A stretch of 64,000 nt of DNA from Microvelia longipes (taxonomy: Eukaryota > Arthropoda > Insecta > Hemiptera > Veliidae): assembly GCA_018340805.1 (NCBI GenBank), contig JACMZG010001914.1, positions 15,119,627 through 15,183,626 on the forward strand, read 5' to 3'. Under the pieces are notes generated by a model. That model made no database searches, was not told the origin of the DNA, and saw only the letters and a list, made by a program, of their open reading frames with translations. The translations under genes and the position numbers were made by a program. How positions within the stretch are numbered: position 1 is the stretch's first letter; each line of letters starts with the position of its first letter. Below, piece by piece: positions 24,991 through 37,150 of the stretch.

Positions 24991-25005
24991 AGGAAACTTC
25001 GAACT
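24942..25005. repeat. 64-bp hairpin
   Basis: AGTTC-AAGTTT...TTCCTTCTAAGACAAACT is mirrored by AGTTTGTCTCAGAAGGAAAC...GAACT, with a six-base insertion in the left arm. The right arm continues into a 5S-derived SINE body on the minus strand, so the hairpin partly arises from that element. Confidence 0.7.
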
Positions 25006-25105
25006 CGCTTCGGTCGTCCTCAAGGTAAATACATCCGTTTCATTCTCAGCATTCACCCATACTGACCACGCTCAATGCTGCTTAACTATTATGATCCAAC
25101 AAAAA
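24995..25105 (-). mobile_element. 5S-derived SINE (copy 5), head and start of body
   Basis: The minus strand reads TTTTTGTTGGATCATAATAG, TTAAGCAGCATTGAGCGTGG (box A and intermediate element of 5S), GTATGGGTGAATGCTGAGAA (eroded box C), then GGATGTATTTACC and GAGGACGACCGAAGCGAGTT. The downstream end is involved in a 64-bp hairpin at 24942-25005. Confidence 0.7.
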
Positions 25106-25299
25106 TTATGGATATACTTGTTGTTAAAACTATACTTATTTATTATGTAATGGTATATACTTGTGCTAAATGTAACCTCTTTTGTATTATTTTCCGATTT
25201 GACATTTTTCAAAAAACGTATTCAAGTCATTCCATAAAATTTGAACTAATGCTGAAAATGAGATAAAACACGGAACATTTACCGGATAGCACAACTACT

Positions 25300-25975
25300 A
25301 TTTATTCTATTACTTTCTTCTACTTCTATTACTATACTTCTATTTATTCTATTACTTTTACTTTTATTATTTTACTGTTATATATTCTATTAATTCTACT
25401 GCTATTTATTCTATTACTTCTACTTCTATTACTTCACTTCTATCTATTCTGTTAATTCTACTTCTATTTATTCTACTACTTTACTTCTATTTATTCTATT
25501 ACTTTTACATATTCTATTAATTCTATTTCTATTTATTCGATTATTACTTCTACTTCTATTACTTGACTTCTTTTATTCTATTAATTCTACTTTTATTACT
25601 TTACTTATATTTATTCTATTATTTTTACTTTTTTTATTTTACTTATATATAATCTATTAAATCTACTTATATTTATTCTAGTAATTCTACTTCTATTACA
25701 TTACTTATATTTATTCTATTATTTTTACATTTTTATTTTACTTATATATATCTATTAATTCTATTTCTATTTATTCGATTATTACTTCTACTTCTATTAC
25801 TTTACTTATATTTATTCTATTATTTTTATATTTTTATTTTACTTATATATATTCTATTAATTCTACTTCTATTTACTCGATTACTTCTACTTCTACTACT
25901 TCACTTATATTTATTATATTACTTACACTTCTATTTATTCTATTACTTTTACTTCTTTCTATTCTATAGTTAACT
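25300..25975. repeat. Degenerate pyrimidine-rich satellite (~0.68 kb)
   Basis: TTCTATT, ATTACTTCTACTTCTATT and TTACTTATATTTATTCTATT recur throughout. A larger period of roughly 100 bp is visible for the block ACTTATATTTATTCTATTAT (about 25603, 25706 and 25806). No codable content. Confidence 0.8.
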
Positions 25976-26724
25976 TTGTCTAGGTTTTATTATACAATTC
26001 GAGTTGAGTAAACTACAAAATTAACTCATACTGTATCAAGGTTAACATTTAATTAGTGTTTCTTATGTTTTTACAACAAGCATCTGTGTTTATGAGATTA
26101 TTAGGGAAACCGAGGTCAGAAGAAGGAATTTTACGACATCCTTTATCACCGAACCTGATTTCATTCATTTTCCTAGCTTCTGTATTGTGTACTTAAAGTT
26201 TTTAACGATTTAGTTTTTTCTCTGTCATAAAAATACGACTTTGTTTCTGATATATTTTATCCTGTATCTCTTATGAGTTGACAGACCTACTCTCGAGTTT
26301 AATTGATTCCACGACGATTACATTTAAGACTTTTCTTTTTCAAATTCTAATTATTACTACTAATATCTTTTTATTAGTCAGTAAAGATTTTATAAATACT
26401 TAAATAAACTTTCTTAAATAATAATTCTAATAAGTTGTCCAGTGTCTTTCTATTTTGGAATCATACAAAAAATATAACTTTCCTCTTCGCAAAATATAGA
26501 TATAAAACTAGTGGAAAAATTCTGGAGACTAAAGGTACATCAAATTTAGTACAAGTCCAGTGAAAATTCAGATCTAAGTTCAAAACTTAGTGAAATATTG
26601 CATATTAATTACCACAAAATTATAACGAAAAAGGGATATATTTCGGTAATCTTTGTTACCATCTTCAGGCGTAATTAACACATTAATAAATACATAGTAT
26701 TTATAACTTACAAAAACACAAAAA

Positions 26725-27272
26725 TATCACAGAATCAGAATATAATACCAGAAGAATATCAAGAATCAAATAATATACCAGAAGAATCACAGAATCAAAA
26801 TATAATACCAGAAGAATATCACAGAATCAAAATATAATACCAGAAGAATATCACAGAATCAGAATATAATACCAGAAGGAATATCACAGAATCAGAATAT
26901 AATACCAGAAGAATATCATCACAGAAGAATCACAGAATCAGAATATAAACCAGAAGAATTCACAGAATCAGAATATAATACCAGAAGAATATCACAGAAT
27001 CAGAATATAATACCAGAAAAATATCACAGAATCAGAATATAATACCAGAAGAATATCACAGAATCAGAATATAAAACCAGAAGAATATCACAGAATCAGA
27101 ATATAATACCAGAAGAATATCACAGAATCAGAATATAATACCTGAATATCACAGAATAGAATATATACCAGAAGAATATCACAGAATCAGAATATAATAC
27201 CAAAGAAAGAATATCACAGAATCAGAATATAATACCAGAAGAATATCAAAGAATCAGAATATAATACCAGAT
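26725..27272. repeat. 32-bp satellite (unit A), about 17 copies
   Basis: The unit is ATCACAGAATCAGAATATAA plus TACCAGAAGAAT. A few units carry deletions. The array is interrupted at 27272 by a different satellite and resumes at 27786. Confidence 0.9.
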
Positions 27273-27745
27273 TATTTATTACCTTTTGTTCTATTGGTTA
27301 AATTATTACCTTATTTGTTCTATTGGTGAAATTATTACCCTTATTTGTTCTTATTGGGTTAAATTATTTATTACCTTATTTGTTCATTGGTTAATTATTT
27401 ATTACCTTTTTGTTCTCTTGGTTAAATTATTACCTTTTTTTTCTATTGGTTAAATTATTTTACCTTATTTGTTCTATTGGTGAAATTATTACCTTATTTG
27501 TTATATTGGTTAAATTATTTATTACCTTATTTGTTCTATTGGTTAAATTATTTATTACCTTATTTGTTCTCTTGGTGAAATTATTACCTTTTTTGTTCTA
27601 TTGGTTAAAATATTTATTACCTTATTTGTTCTATTGGTGAAATTATTACCTTATTTGTTATTGGTGAAATTATTACCTTATTTGTTCTATTGGTGAAATT
27701 GTTACCTTATTTGTTCTATTGGTTAAATTATTTATTACCTTATTT
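27272..27745. repeat. 29/33-bp satellite (unit B), about 15 copies, nested between unit A arrays
   Basis: The unit TTATTACCTTATTTGTTCTA plus TTGGTGAAA alternates with a 33-bp version ending GGTTAAATTATT. The open frame at 27410-27640 (LLVKLF repeats) is a reading of this array and not a gene. Confidence 0.9.
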
Positions 27746-27785
27746 ATTCTACAGTAAAACAAACACACAAAAAAACAAATCACAA

Positions 27786-27958
27786 AAAATATCACAGAAT
27801 CAGAATATAATACCAAAAGAATATCACAGAATCAGAATATAATACCAGAAGAATATCACAGAATCAAAATATAATACCAGAAGAATATCACAGAATCAGA
27901 ATATAATACCAGAAAAATATCACAGAATCAGAATATAATACCAGAAGAATATCACATT
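27786..27958. repeat. 32-bp satellite (unit A), second block, about 5 copies
   Basis: Same unit as 26725-27272 and same orientation. It is preceded by an A-rich AACAAACACACAAAAAAACA stretch resembling the ACAAAAACACAAAAAT lead-in of the first block at 26709. The larger unit (lead-in plus A array) therefore appears twice with unit B between. Confidence 0.85.
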
Positions 27959-28522
27959 TTATAACTTCTGTTTCTTTTTAATCCTGTTTTCCCCATTTTT
28001 AATTCTTTTTCTTTTGCAGGAAAAGTAAAAACTACAATTGCAGCACTTAACTTTGTAAAATTAATTTGCTAAAATATTTTGGGTTTAACCTGAGCTATTA
28101 GATTCCGTATCCCGCTCTACTTAAAACATCTGGGATCCACAACTTGTATCCTTGATCTTAAAATGTCACATTCTGTTCCTAATTTGTGTGGTCCTGTCGG
28201 TAGCTGTTAAAAACCTTGTTACATCAAGAAAAAGAACCTTATAAACCAAACCATCCTTTGGATTCTCATTAAATTCTCCCTCTGACTTTAGTCGAAGAAA
28301 ATGTCTTCATTATGGAATTTTACTGAAATGAGAAAGAGTTCTTTATGGTTGAGTTAAACTCATAAAATGTCAGTTTAAGGCCTGACATAAAATCTTTTAC
28401 CCTACATTTTAAACAGAATGGTTTAAACATTAAACCCTTTTTAATCTTTTAATCCTAACATTTTATAACTTCTGTTTCTTTTTAATCCTGTTTTCCCCAT
28501 TTTTAATCCTTTTTCTTTTGCA
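27954..28522 (+). repeat. 65-bp direct repeat flanking a 439-bp segment
   Basis: ACATTTTATAACTTCTGTTT and the following 45 bases occur at 27954-28018 and again at 28458-28522 with one mismatch. The first copy starts exactly where the unit A satellite stops. The segment between them has no recognisable gene. Confidence 0.85.
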
Positions 28523-29823
28523 CATTTTTCATTTGTAATTTCCTCTAAGCTAGTGGAAGGCTTTAAGTGTGTGGTTTGCCTAGAATTTAAACTAATATTT
28601 TTTACCTCATGTTAATTTCCTGAAATACACACTTTTTGGCTAAATCTATTTTTATGGAAAAATAAAATAATTTTTATCTATTACTTAATTTAAATAATAG
28701 GTCTAAATTTGTTTTAAAAAATGCCTTTATTAAATAAATAATTCATTTTATAACAGTTAAATGACATGAATAATATATTCAAACAAATAAGGCTACCTTT
28801 CCGCTATAAAGCTTGCGCTTTGCGCTACAGAGAGGGAGTTCCTTAACTCTGTACATAGATAGTTTTTAGCACTTGTAACAACTTAATCTAGACATAATCT
28901 TAACCTATGTTAGTAATTTCTAGTACTTAACCTATACCTTTAACTTTTAATTATGTTTTTTTTTTTTAATTAAAACAAAAAAAAACAACAAACAAAAACA
29001 AAAAACAAGCAAAAAAAAGGCAAAATACATTCTGCTATATGTATGCTGTCCTTGTTAAATAAACATGACTGTATACAAGACTATTATTTAATTTTATAAA
29101 TAAAACATGAATGACTTAAATTATAAAGGCTAAAACATAATAATTAAAAATGTATATAAAATATAAATAAAATATTAAAGAAATAAAAATAACTATTATA
29201 GTAAAAACAAATACATATAATAATATAAACAATGATAAATTAATATAAATCAAATTTTTTTGAAAAAATGTAAAGCATCTAAAAGTTCACAATCAATCAA
29301 AACAAGTAATTAAGAAGATTATTTTAGTTGTAGTTCCTAATAATTTTAAGTCAACAAATGGCTGTATGGTGTACCACAAACCAATGCCAATAATAATAAT
29401 AAAAAAAACTTTTAACTATACCTTAAACTAATTGATTTAGGTTGCTGATTAGTACCGCTCTGTCCATAGCAAACATTAGACCACCCTCACTATTTATATT
29501 TTTTTAAAATAAAGAGTTTATATACACTTATATATAGCTACATTGGTGGATGTAAAAGGCTTGGTAATGTAAATTACAAAAAAGAATTGGTATGTAAATA
29601 TATTTTACATATAATAAAAATAAAACCTTTGTCATTTCAAAAGGGAAGGTTTTAAGCCTTTTGGAGTAAATACTTTAGGGAGGGGATGCACTTTTAAATA
29701 CTTTAAACAGGTATCTATTAAAATGCACTTCATTGATCTACTTGTTTTTCTTACTGCGCACTCATTATAGAAATTTATCATAAAATAAAATATAGAAACA
29801 TCATTACTTGAGAAGCCTAAAGA
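28523..29823. other. AT-rich stretch, no gene seen
   Basis: An A-rich run at about 28975-29020 follows a T run, giving a weak fold. Nothing else supported. Confidence 0.5.
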
Positions 29824-30120
29824 TTATAGACCAAGAGCCCTGGGGTGTTTTGTTAATAAAAAGTGTAATGGCTGGAAACGGGTTTAATTTTTCGTAAATA
29901 CCTTCCTGAACAAGGATCTGCAATTCTGCCGACTCGTATCGGATGGGTGTCCCAGGCAGAACGCACTTTAGGGGTCAAAGGTTCTGCCTGGGACACCCAT
30001 CCGATACGAATCGGCAGAATTGCAGATCCTTGTTCAGGAAGGTATTTACGAAAAATTGAGACCGGTTCCAGCCATTACACTTTTTATTAACAAAACACCC
30101 ATGGGCTCTTAGTCTAATAT
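29824..30120. mobile_element. Near-perfect 297-bp palindrome (foldback element)
   Basis: Arms of about 139 bp (29824-29962 and 29981-30120) surround an 18-base centre. The arms differ at only a few positions; for example CCTTCCTGAACAAGGATCTG is exactly mirrored. The outer ends read GACCAAGAGCCC, close to the termini of the F1 elements at 2063 and 13883. There is no coding capacity. The transcript would form a long hairpin. Confidence 0.9.
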
Positions 30121-30539
30121 AGATAAAGAAAAATGGCCCTGGGATTTCAGACAAAAAAGTTAGTTACAGGAGAGCTAGTTTGTAATGTATAGTAGTTTCA
30201 CCATGCCTACTACTAGAATGCGCCACGGTCGTCTTGTTTTCAGCTGTTTACATCTGGCTCTAAATTTATTAATTTATTTGCTTTATATAATAATGGCCAA
30301 TTTAAAGTTGATACTCGTGACGTTAAAATGGTAATAAAGAACTGGATGATTTCATAATATTATTATGGTAAGGACAGTTAGTCTCAGAGCTGCCGCTAGA
30401 CGCCAGCACCGACTTCACCATTAACTTCTGTCTGACGCTCTCGTATATCTTCTAACATTCTATACCTACTTAATTCTTTGGAGGGTTAAGGACCTGTTAA
30501 ACTTTGAAACATAAAACATATTTTGTGATTAATATAATA

Positions 30540-30725
30540 AATAAACCATAAATAAACTGAAACAATGCGCGGAAAGCCGACGACGATTTATTTATTATAA
30601 CCTGAATCTAGTTTTAAAGGAGGTTTCACTGAGCCCTGAAACCCCTAAAAAGATGTTCCATATCTTCTCAATGAATTGAGATAGGCTATGCCCTCTTTAT
30701 TAATATATCTCTATGGATTATAACC
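30540..30725 (+). mobile_element. Single-arm relative of the 37.2-kb foldback element
   Basis: GATTTATTTATTATAACCTG, then AAAGGAGGTTTCACTGAG, CCCCTAAAAAGATGTT and TTGAGATAGGCTATGCCCTC align with 37318-37465 in order. No mirrored second arm is visible, so it is a half element or a deletion derivative. Confidence 0.65.
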
Positions 30726-31118
30726 TGCAAATTTTAACCTCTTAAGACGCCACCCGAAGAGATATTTTTTATGCAACACAATTATTATTGATATTGCAAA
30801 TTATTAACATAAAATATACAAAAATAAATTTAAATGCAAAATACAAATGGTTAAATAAAGTTTAGCTTCATTTCATCGTGTGCGTTTACAAATGATTGAC
30901 GCTATACAACATTATAATTATATAGTGTAGCTCTTCTGCATTTAAACTCCCTTATTTATATTATCAATGCATGTTTTTCTTTATGTACACCGGTCTCCTT
31001 TATCCTGCCATTCTTTGGTCATATATGATCATTATTCTAAATAACAATCATTACCAAGTACGTGATAATTTTATTAAGTTATGATAAGTCTAATTTTTAC
31101 GCAATCGTTACGTTTTTC

Positions 31119-31151
31119 CGGCTGCATTCTGCATTCTGCATTCTGCATTCT
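31119..31151. repeat. 8-bp tandem repeat (GCATTCT-type)
   Basis: CATTCTG-type units (ATTCTGC) repeat four times. It is a simple microsatellite. Confidence 0.7.
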
Positions 31152-31319
31152 TGTTTGTCATTATATTTTTAGAAGTTATTCTATTTTTAATATTTTCATA
31201 CCTCTTATACATTGTAAATAAGTTTAAGAAGTACAATTCTTTTAGTATGCTGCTTTGCATTGTTTAGCAAGTGTTATAATTGCTGATTCTATCGATAATT
31301 TTCTATATATTGTTTACTA

Positions 31320-31750
31320 CACGCTATAATTGACCAGTAGGTTTGATTTATAGCGTAAGAAAATTAAACTTTTTGGTTTTCTTTGACCTAAAAGAGAATA
31401 AAATAGGTCAATTGACGAGTAGGTTTGATTTATAGCGTAAGAAAATTTAACTTTTAGGTTGTCTTCTTTGACTTAAAAGAGAATAAAATAGGTCAATTGA
31501 CGAGTAGGTTTGATTTATAGCATAAGAAAATTAAACTTTTTGGTTGTCTTCTTTGACTTAAAAGAGAATAAAATAGGTCAATTGACGAGTAGGTTTGATT
31601 TATAGCGTAAGAAAATTAAACTTTTTGGTTGTCTTCTTTGACTTAAAAGAAATAAAATAGGTCAATTGACCAGTAGGTTTGATTTATAGCGTAAGAAAAT
31701 TAAACTTTTAGGTTGTCTTCTTTGACCTAAATGAGAATAAAATAGTTCAA
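31320..31750. repeat. ~83-bp tandem repeat, five copies
   Basis: The unit starts GTAGGTTTGATTTATAGCGT and ends AATAAAATAGGTCAATTGAC. Each unit carries TTTGACYTA and, about 15 bases on, TAGGTCAAT, which are inverted copies of each other. Confidence 0.9.
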
Positions 31751-31908
31751 AAAATTCTCCCTGGAGAGTAAACAGTGTCAGCGTTATCTGCTTTCTTGTA
31801 TATGGAGGAAATAAAAGAGTCATGAAAGGTTTCCGATGCAAACTGTTTAAGAGTAAACAATGGCACACTTATCTGATATCTTATCTGAAAAAAGGATTTA
31901 TCCAAAAT

Positions 31909-32275
31909 CAAAGAGACTAATTCTTAGAGGGAAGATACAACAGCTCTTATCATTCCCTGGGTAGCTTGGTACTATACCAGTACTTTGGTGACGTCATAAT
32001 TTGATTTTTTATAATAATTACAATCTCACGTAATTATTACATTATTTTTCTACTATTTTGTCATAAATAAAGTAAAATGAATTTAAAATAAGTTGTAATT
32101 ATTACCTATCGCATATATTCTTTAATTATATGTACTGTATAAAGTGTTTAATGTGACGTCACTGAACAATGCTCGCCGTTTGTAGTGTGCATTATAAATA
32201 TGTGCTTCGATAGGGGTTGTAGAAGGATGGGGCTCTAGTCTTTCTTTAGGGCGACTACAGTAGGAGTATGTTCCA
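31909..32275 (-). mobile_element. TIR element, family T1, copy 3 (inverted)
   Basis: The end CAAAGAGACTAATTCTTAGA starts at 31909. On the minus strand the core TAATTAAAGAATATATGCGA and, upstream of it, AAACGGCGAGCATTG match copy 1 (AAACGGCGAGCATTT). The other terminus is eroded. Confidence 0.6.
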
Positions 32276-32289
32276 TTACTTTATTTTAT

Positions 32290-33280
32290 CTAAGTTCTTC
32301 CTCCTAGTATTACTATCTTTTCTCCAAAAAATAGTCTATTATCTGGCTGGTATGCAATAACAAAAAGTAATCCTGTAAGGACTACGTCACATTTTAGTGT
32401 TTATGCATCACCTATTAGTGTGTATGGGTGATGCATGAGAAGTATTTGTACATGCTGTATTTGGATCACCTTTTTTGCCTGGGTTAACCGCTCTGCCATC
32501 TTGCCCCTTAGTGGTAATAAAAAGTATCTTATTTAGGAACTCAATAAAATTTAAACAATTAGTTCCTTACAAACAATCTTGACTTAGTAACTTATAAAAT
32601 GTTAAATAAGAACCTTTTAAAGGTGCTGATGGCTGAAAAAATAGTAAATTTTAACAAGTCAGAAAGTGTCTTTTCTAATTCTTTGTCTTTATTATTTATT
32701 CTTTTTATTGTTTAATATTTCAAATTGTTTTTACTTCATATTATAATTGGAGGGGACAATTATAATTCCTTTTGTACAATTAATGATTCAAAAGAAATGA
32801 ATTTTAAAAACATAAAAAATTTAAAAGCCACCGGTGAAATAAAGTTTTTTTTTGTAAAATGAACTGAGGAAATAGAGGTAAAATATTTCCTTGAATTTAT
32901 TATTTATTCAAGAAGATAAAAGAGAGCAGATATAAAGACTATCAAGGGAAACGTAAAAAGGGGCTTTTTGTGTCAGTCGATATTTGGTAGCTCCAGGCAA
33001 GTTGGAAAAAATGCCAAAATTCATCTCGTAAATTGAAAATTGAGAGAAAAAAATGAAAAAGTAATATTATTTCTAATACAAACCAGTAATAGTCTTCTTT
33101 TGGGGAGAAATTTTGTCCACGACTTGTATTCAAACTAAGATACTTATTCAGAAATAGTGCGCAATTGTTTTTACTGCACCTCAGTGTTAAATAAAATTAG
33201 AATTTCCGAAGAAAAAATGAGCTATTAATTTAGGGTTACAGAGAGAAACGCAGATTTGGACAGTATATATATAATATATA

Positions 33281-33336
<56 letters not shown>

Positions 33337-33990
33337 TTATGAGAAAGAGTTTAAAAAGAATACATTGATAAAACGTAAAAAAGTTGTAACATTGCGAATT
33401 CGATAACCGAAGTTTGATTTTTTTTTTATCTATGTAGATAAAAAAGTTTGTCTCAACTTTGTATATTGTGTATTAATGTTTAGCAAAACTCGGTAGTATC
33501 AAATGATATAAAAAAAGTTTAACTTTGTTTTTTTTATTGTTTACTTACTTTTACTGTTCACTTACTTACTTTTATTATTTTTTTTTCTAGAGCTAATAAT
33601 ATAATCATTAGCTTCATATCTGTTAAATTATTTTCGCTAGATGAATCGATACTTGCAATCGAAGCGTTTAAATCTCAATGTTTTTCCCCTTAAAGAATTC
33701 AAAGAAAAGTAAAATTCGACAATGGAAAGCAAAGCAATATGGAAGAAAAAAGAATGTACCTAATACTGAAATAATAAAGAATGGAGAAATTTGAATAGAG
33801 CTTGTCGGATGATAAAGGTTTTACTGAGAGAAATAAACATTCATTTCGATTGAGTGTATTTATAACGTTCAGAAAGCTTCGTCGAGTTTTTTTCCGTTTA
33901 GTTTTTATATGAAAAATTGAAACGTGAAAAGGTATATTTTTGAGGGGTTTATGAGAATTGAAGGCAGATTCATTGCAACTCAAATTCTAG
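32290..33990. other. AT-rich stretch, no gene seen
   Basis: ATCACCTATTAGTGTGTATG and GGTGATGCAT near 32405-32435 form a short imperfect hairpin. The frames at 32942 and 33699 are unrecognised. Confidence 0.5.
33264..33335. repeat. (TA)n microsatellite
   Basis: Interrupted TA run. Confidence 0.9.
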
Positions 33991-33994
33991 ATTA

Positions 33995-34265
33995 GATTTT
34001 TACTTTTTCTCGTTTATTCTCTGTACTTTATACTTTGGGTGTATAGGAAAAGTATTGCATTAAAATTCTAAAACCTGAATTACTCCTTTTAAGTGTTTTT
34101 TAGACTTCTTAAGTGGTTTTTACCAAGTTGCCTCTCTGTATGCTATACTATCGTAGTTGCTTCCATTGTGCGTTTATGCTAAAAAGTTGAAACTAAATAC
34201 AAATTTCAATTTTTAGGTCTAGTTGGGCTATACTTTATCACCAAAGGCTGGTCATCATCATCCTG
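33995..34265 (+). mobile_element. Family G1, copy 2 (longest)
   Basis: TTTTACTTTTTCTCGTTTAT, TGTATAGGAAAAGTATTGCA, TTTATGCTAAAAAGTTGAAA and TTTTTAGGTCTAGTTGGGCT occur in order. The same order is seen inverted at 17830-18135. No open frame fits a transposase. Confidence 0.55.
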
Positions 34266-35149
34266 GATCATTGCATACCAATTTTCAAAAGATTAGAGAT
34301 TATTACTGTATATAATTTGTATATTTATAATTCATTATTGCATACAGAAAATTAAATTTAAATAAGTTTAAAGTAGGAGCCGGCAAACACTTTTATAATA
34401 CTAAGTACAGGGGACTGTTAGAAATCTCTCAATACAGGCTATAAAAGTTGGTTAGTTGGCCAGAGTGTGTTGGAAGTTAATCTTAATTACCAGACCATAT
34501 TTAAAGTCTTAGATTATTTTATTTTCAAGAAGAGAATCAAAGATTTGCTTATTAACAATCCATGTTATAATTTCGTAGACTATTTTTTTTTTTTTATAAA
34601 AACTGCTGTGTATTTTCTTAATAGAAACAAGTTTATTTATATATTCATTTATCCGGTGAAAGTTTTGGGCTATCCGGTCAGTAACCATTTAAATGACTCA
34701 GCAAACATATCTAAATTCATAAAATGCTGAAAAATTTGGCATGGGTGTAGTCTTATGTTAGACAAACAAATGAGCCAAGTTTCATTGGCCGTTTATTATC
34801 AAAAGTCGTTCAGTATCTATCGGATAACATGGATAAGTTCTTCTTAAATGTTAAAAATCTAAAAATATTCGAATTAAGTTGAAATTAAGTTTAAGTGTAA
34901 CCTTTAATGTGATTAATAAGTGTACTGAGTTTCATTTCAGTACGGCTAACCCCCCGGGGAACATGTGACACTCTCACAGTCTATGCGAATAAATATGTAT
35001 AAATTTAATAAAACATTATAACTCAACTCAATCTTTCTCCCACTATCTATCCTGTATATTTTATTTTAAAATTTCTGAGGAGTTAAATTTAAAATTGTAG
35101 TTTTCTATCGATATTAATGCTGGTTAGTGATGTCATACAATTTTTTCCC

Positions 35150-35235
35150 GATAGCTTAACTAAACCTAAAGATTGATTTTTGTAACAAGTTTCAACTCTC
35201 TAGCATAAATACACTGACTGACTGACAACTGTTGT
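35150..35235 (-). mobile_element. Family G1, fragment (inverted)
   Basis: The minus strand reads TTTATGCTAGAGAGTTGAAA, CTTGTTACAAAAATCAATCT and TTAGGTTTAGTTAAGCT, the best-kept version of the G1 end. Related pieces are at 10320-10380 and 16866-16955. Confidence 0.55.
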
Positions 35236-35732
35236 TATCCCTGTTTCGGATTTTTTTACAAATAAAATATTTTTTTGAGGTAGTACGTAATTGAGCATTT
35301 TATTGGACCGTTTTTAGGATGAGAAGCCAATCATTATTGTTATAGGAGGTTATTTAGTACTTTTCACCTCCGAGGACAATAATGAATGTAAAAAAACTCC
35401 TAGGACGTAGAAGTAATTCATATATTGCCGCCATTACTGTAATGTAGCGTGTTCAAAAAAACAATTTCTGTAAAACCTTCATGAGGTTTCTTTAAAAACG
35501 TTCATTTTGTTTCTGTTTTTGTTCGTAGACTAATTTTTTTTTCGTTTTTAAAAGGTGTTCTAATTGACAATTTTTGTGTGTTTATTTGTAAAAATTCTAT
35601 ATTTTTGAGTAAAAGTGTGAAGCTATGGATGAATTCAATGACGACGATAATATGGAATTAATTGGACGTTTTTTTCAATTAAGTATATAGCGCAGTTTAT
35701 TTAATAAGTGCTACCTCAAAAAAATAGTGTAC
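35236..35732 (+). other. AT-rich stretch with one short acidic open frame
   Basis: ATG at 35625 opens a 21-residue frame starting MDEFNDDDNMELIG and stopping at TAG. Its acidic start looks less random than its surroundings, and could be the first exon of a decayed transposon gene. Too short to call. Confidence 0.2.
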
Positions 35733-35842
35733 GCCATCCGGCTGAGAATATCTTTATGTCTTGGCAATTTTTCCCGACTCGCTTCGCTCGTCAGTAAATC
35801 TAATTTCCGTGACATAAAGACACACTTCTCAGCCTTATGGCA
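35733..35842. repeat. Inverted repeat with ~28-bp arms
   Basis: GCCATCCGGCTGAGAATATC and CTTTATGTC on the left mirror GACATAAAGACACACTTCTC and AGCCTTATGGC on the right, with small differences. The loop contains GACTCGCTTCGCTCGTC, which resembles the inverted body block of the 5S-derived SINE family. It could be a short foldback element. Confidence 0.55.
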
Positions 35843-35849
35843 TAAATAA

Positions 35850-37150
35850 CTATTTTTATATACCTACGGTATAAATGAATGAAAATAAAAAGCTAGATCC
35901 ATTCTGCAGGTTTTAGTTTAACGCAAATACCATACCAATACGGTGTGATTTTGATTTACAATGTACAAATTAAATATAATTTTTTCAATTTATTTACATA
36001 TTGTATTTAATTTATAATAAATTTATAATAAAGGGTACTTAATAAAAAAAAGTATTGAGACCTCCAAACTAAACTGAGAAACTTTTTAAAAAACCGCTTT
36101 AGGGAACTGAATTTTTCAAATGTAACTGTTGAGATATGAAATATTATTTTAGTGCCACTAGTAAGTTGGAAAGTTAAGATAAACTTTTATAGTTTCAAAC
36201 ACGTGTTTAAAAAGTTATTTTTATTTTTTAAAGGTTGGACAGGTGTACCAACATAAAAACCCCTTTCCTCTTTCTCCATATTTGTTTTTTTTTCTTTTAT
36301 TATATTATTTATCTTTAACACGGAACAGCAAAATGGCAGACATCCAAAAATATGTATTATAATAAAAGCAAAAAATGTATATAATAGTATTTATGTAGTA
36401 ACGTAGTTATAGTAATTTTTAAAACTCTATGTCTTGTCAGCCTGGATTAGACAATAGATTATAAAATGTTGGCTTAGATCCGCGTGTTCCAATGCGCATG
36501 CGTGCGCACCTACCATCACTCGCAGACAACTAATTAGGACTCTCTAGTTTTAGATTGTTGTTTTTGGAACAAGATACATTTTATATTTCAAAATTTATTT
36601 TCTGTCTGAGGATTTAAATTTAAAATTGTAGTTTTCTTTTCTTTTGATATTAAATAATATGTTCTTTTATAAAAGTTTTGCTTTGTCGATGCTAGCGTTG
36701 TCATTAAAGTGGACACAATAAAAACAAATCTTTAATTTAGTTTGGTTTTTGTTGTATCATCAAAATTACAATGATATATGCAGTCTAGACTTTTTAAATA
36801 ATGTTTTACAATTACTTATTTGTTCGATATAAATATTTTTACATGGTTTATACTTGAGACTAAAGAGATCTATGTCGTCATGTTTTTCGTCACTTCTTAT
36901 ATCGGTCTCATATAGAGCACCTGTGTCTAATACGCTGATAGTAAACAAATAAGATTTGCACAAAAGTGGTATAAAAATGAGGAGTTGGCGTAGAGACAGT
37001 GTACCGACTCCCTCTCTTTACACGGCCTTGAGCAAATTCTGTCACTTTTAGTTCATCCGAATGTCCGCATCGCAGCGCTAGTTATCCCTAACCATTTTAA
37101 TTTTTACCAACTATAACAACCTGTACGTGGCTTTATTTAATTTGGTTTAT
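35850..37150. other. AT-rich stretch with a small GC island
   Basis: AATGCGCATGCGTGCGCA at 36491-36508 is the only CpG-rich patch here. Otherwise no gene seen. Confidence 0.45.

Noticed and set aside
27410..27640. 76-residue hydrophobic open frame with LLVKLF repeats
   Set aside because: It is a translation of the 29/33-bp satellite; the frame exists because the repeat lacks stops.
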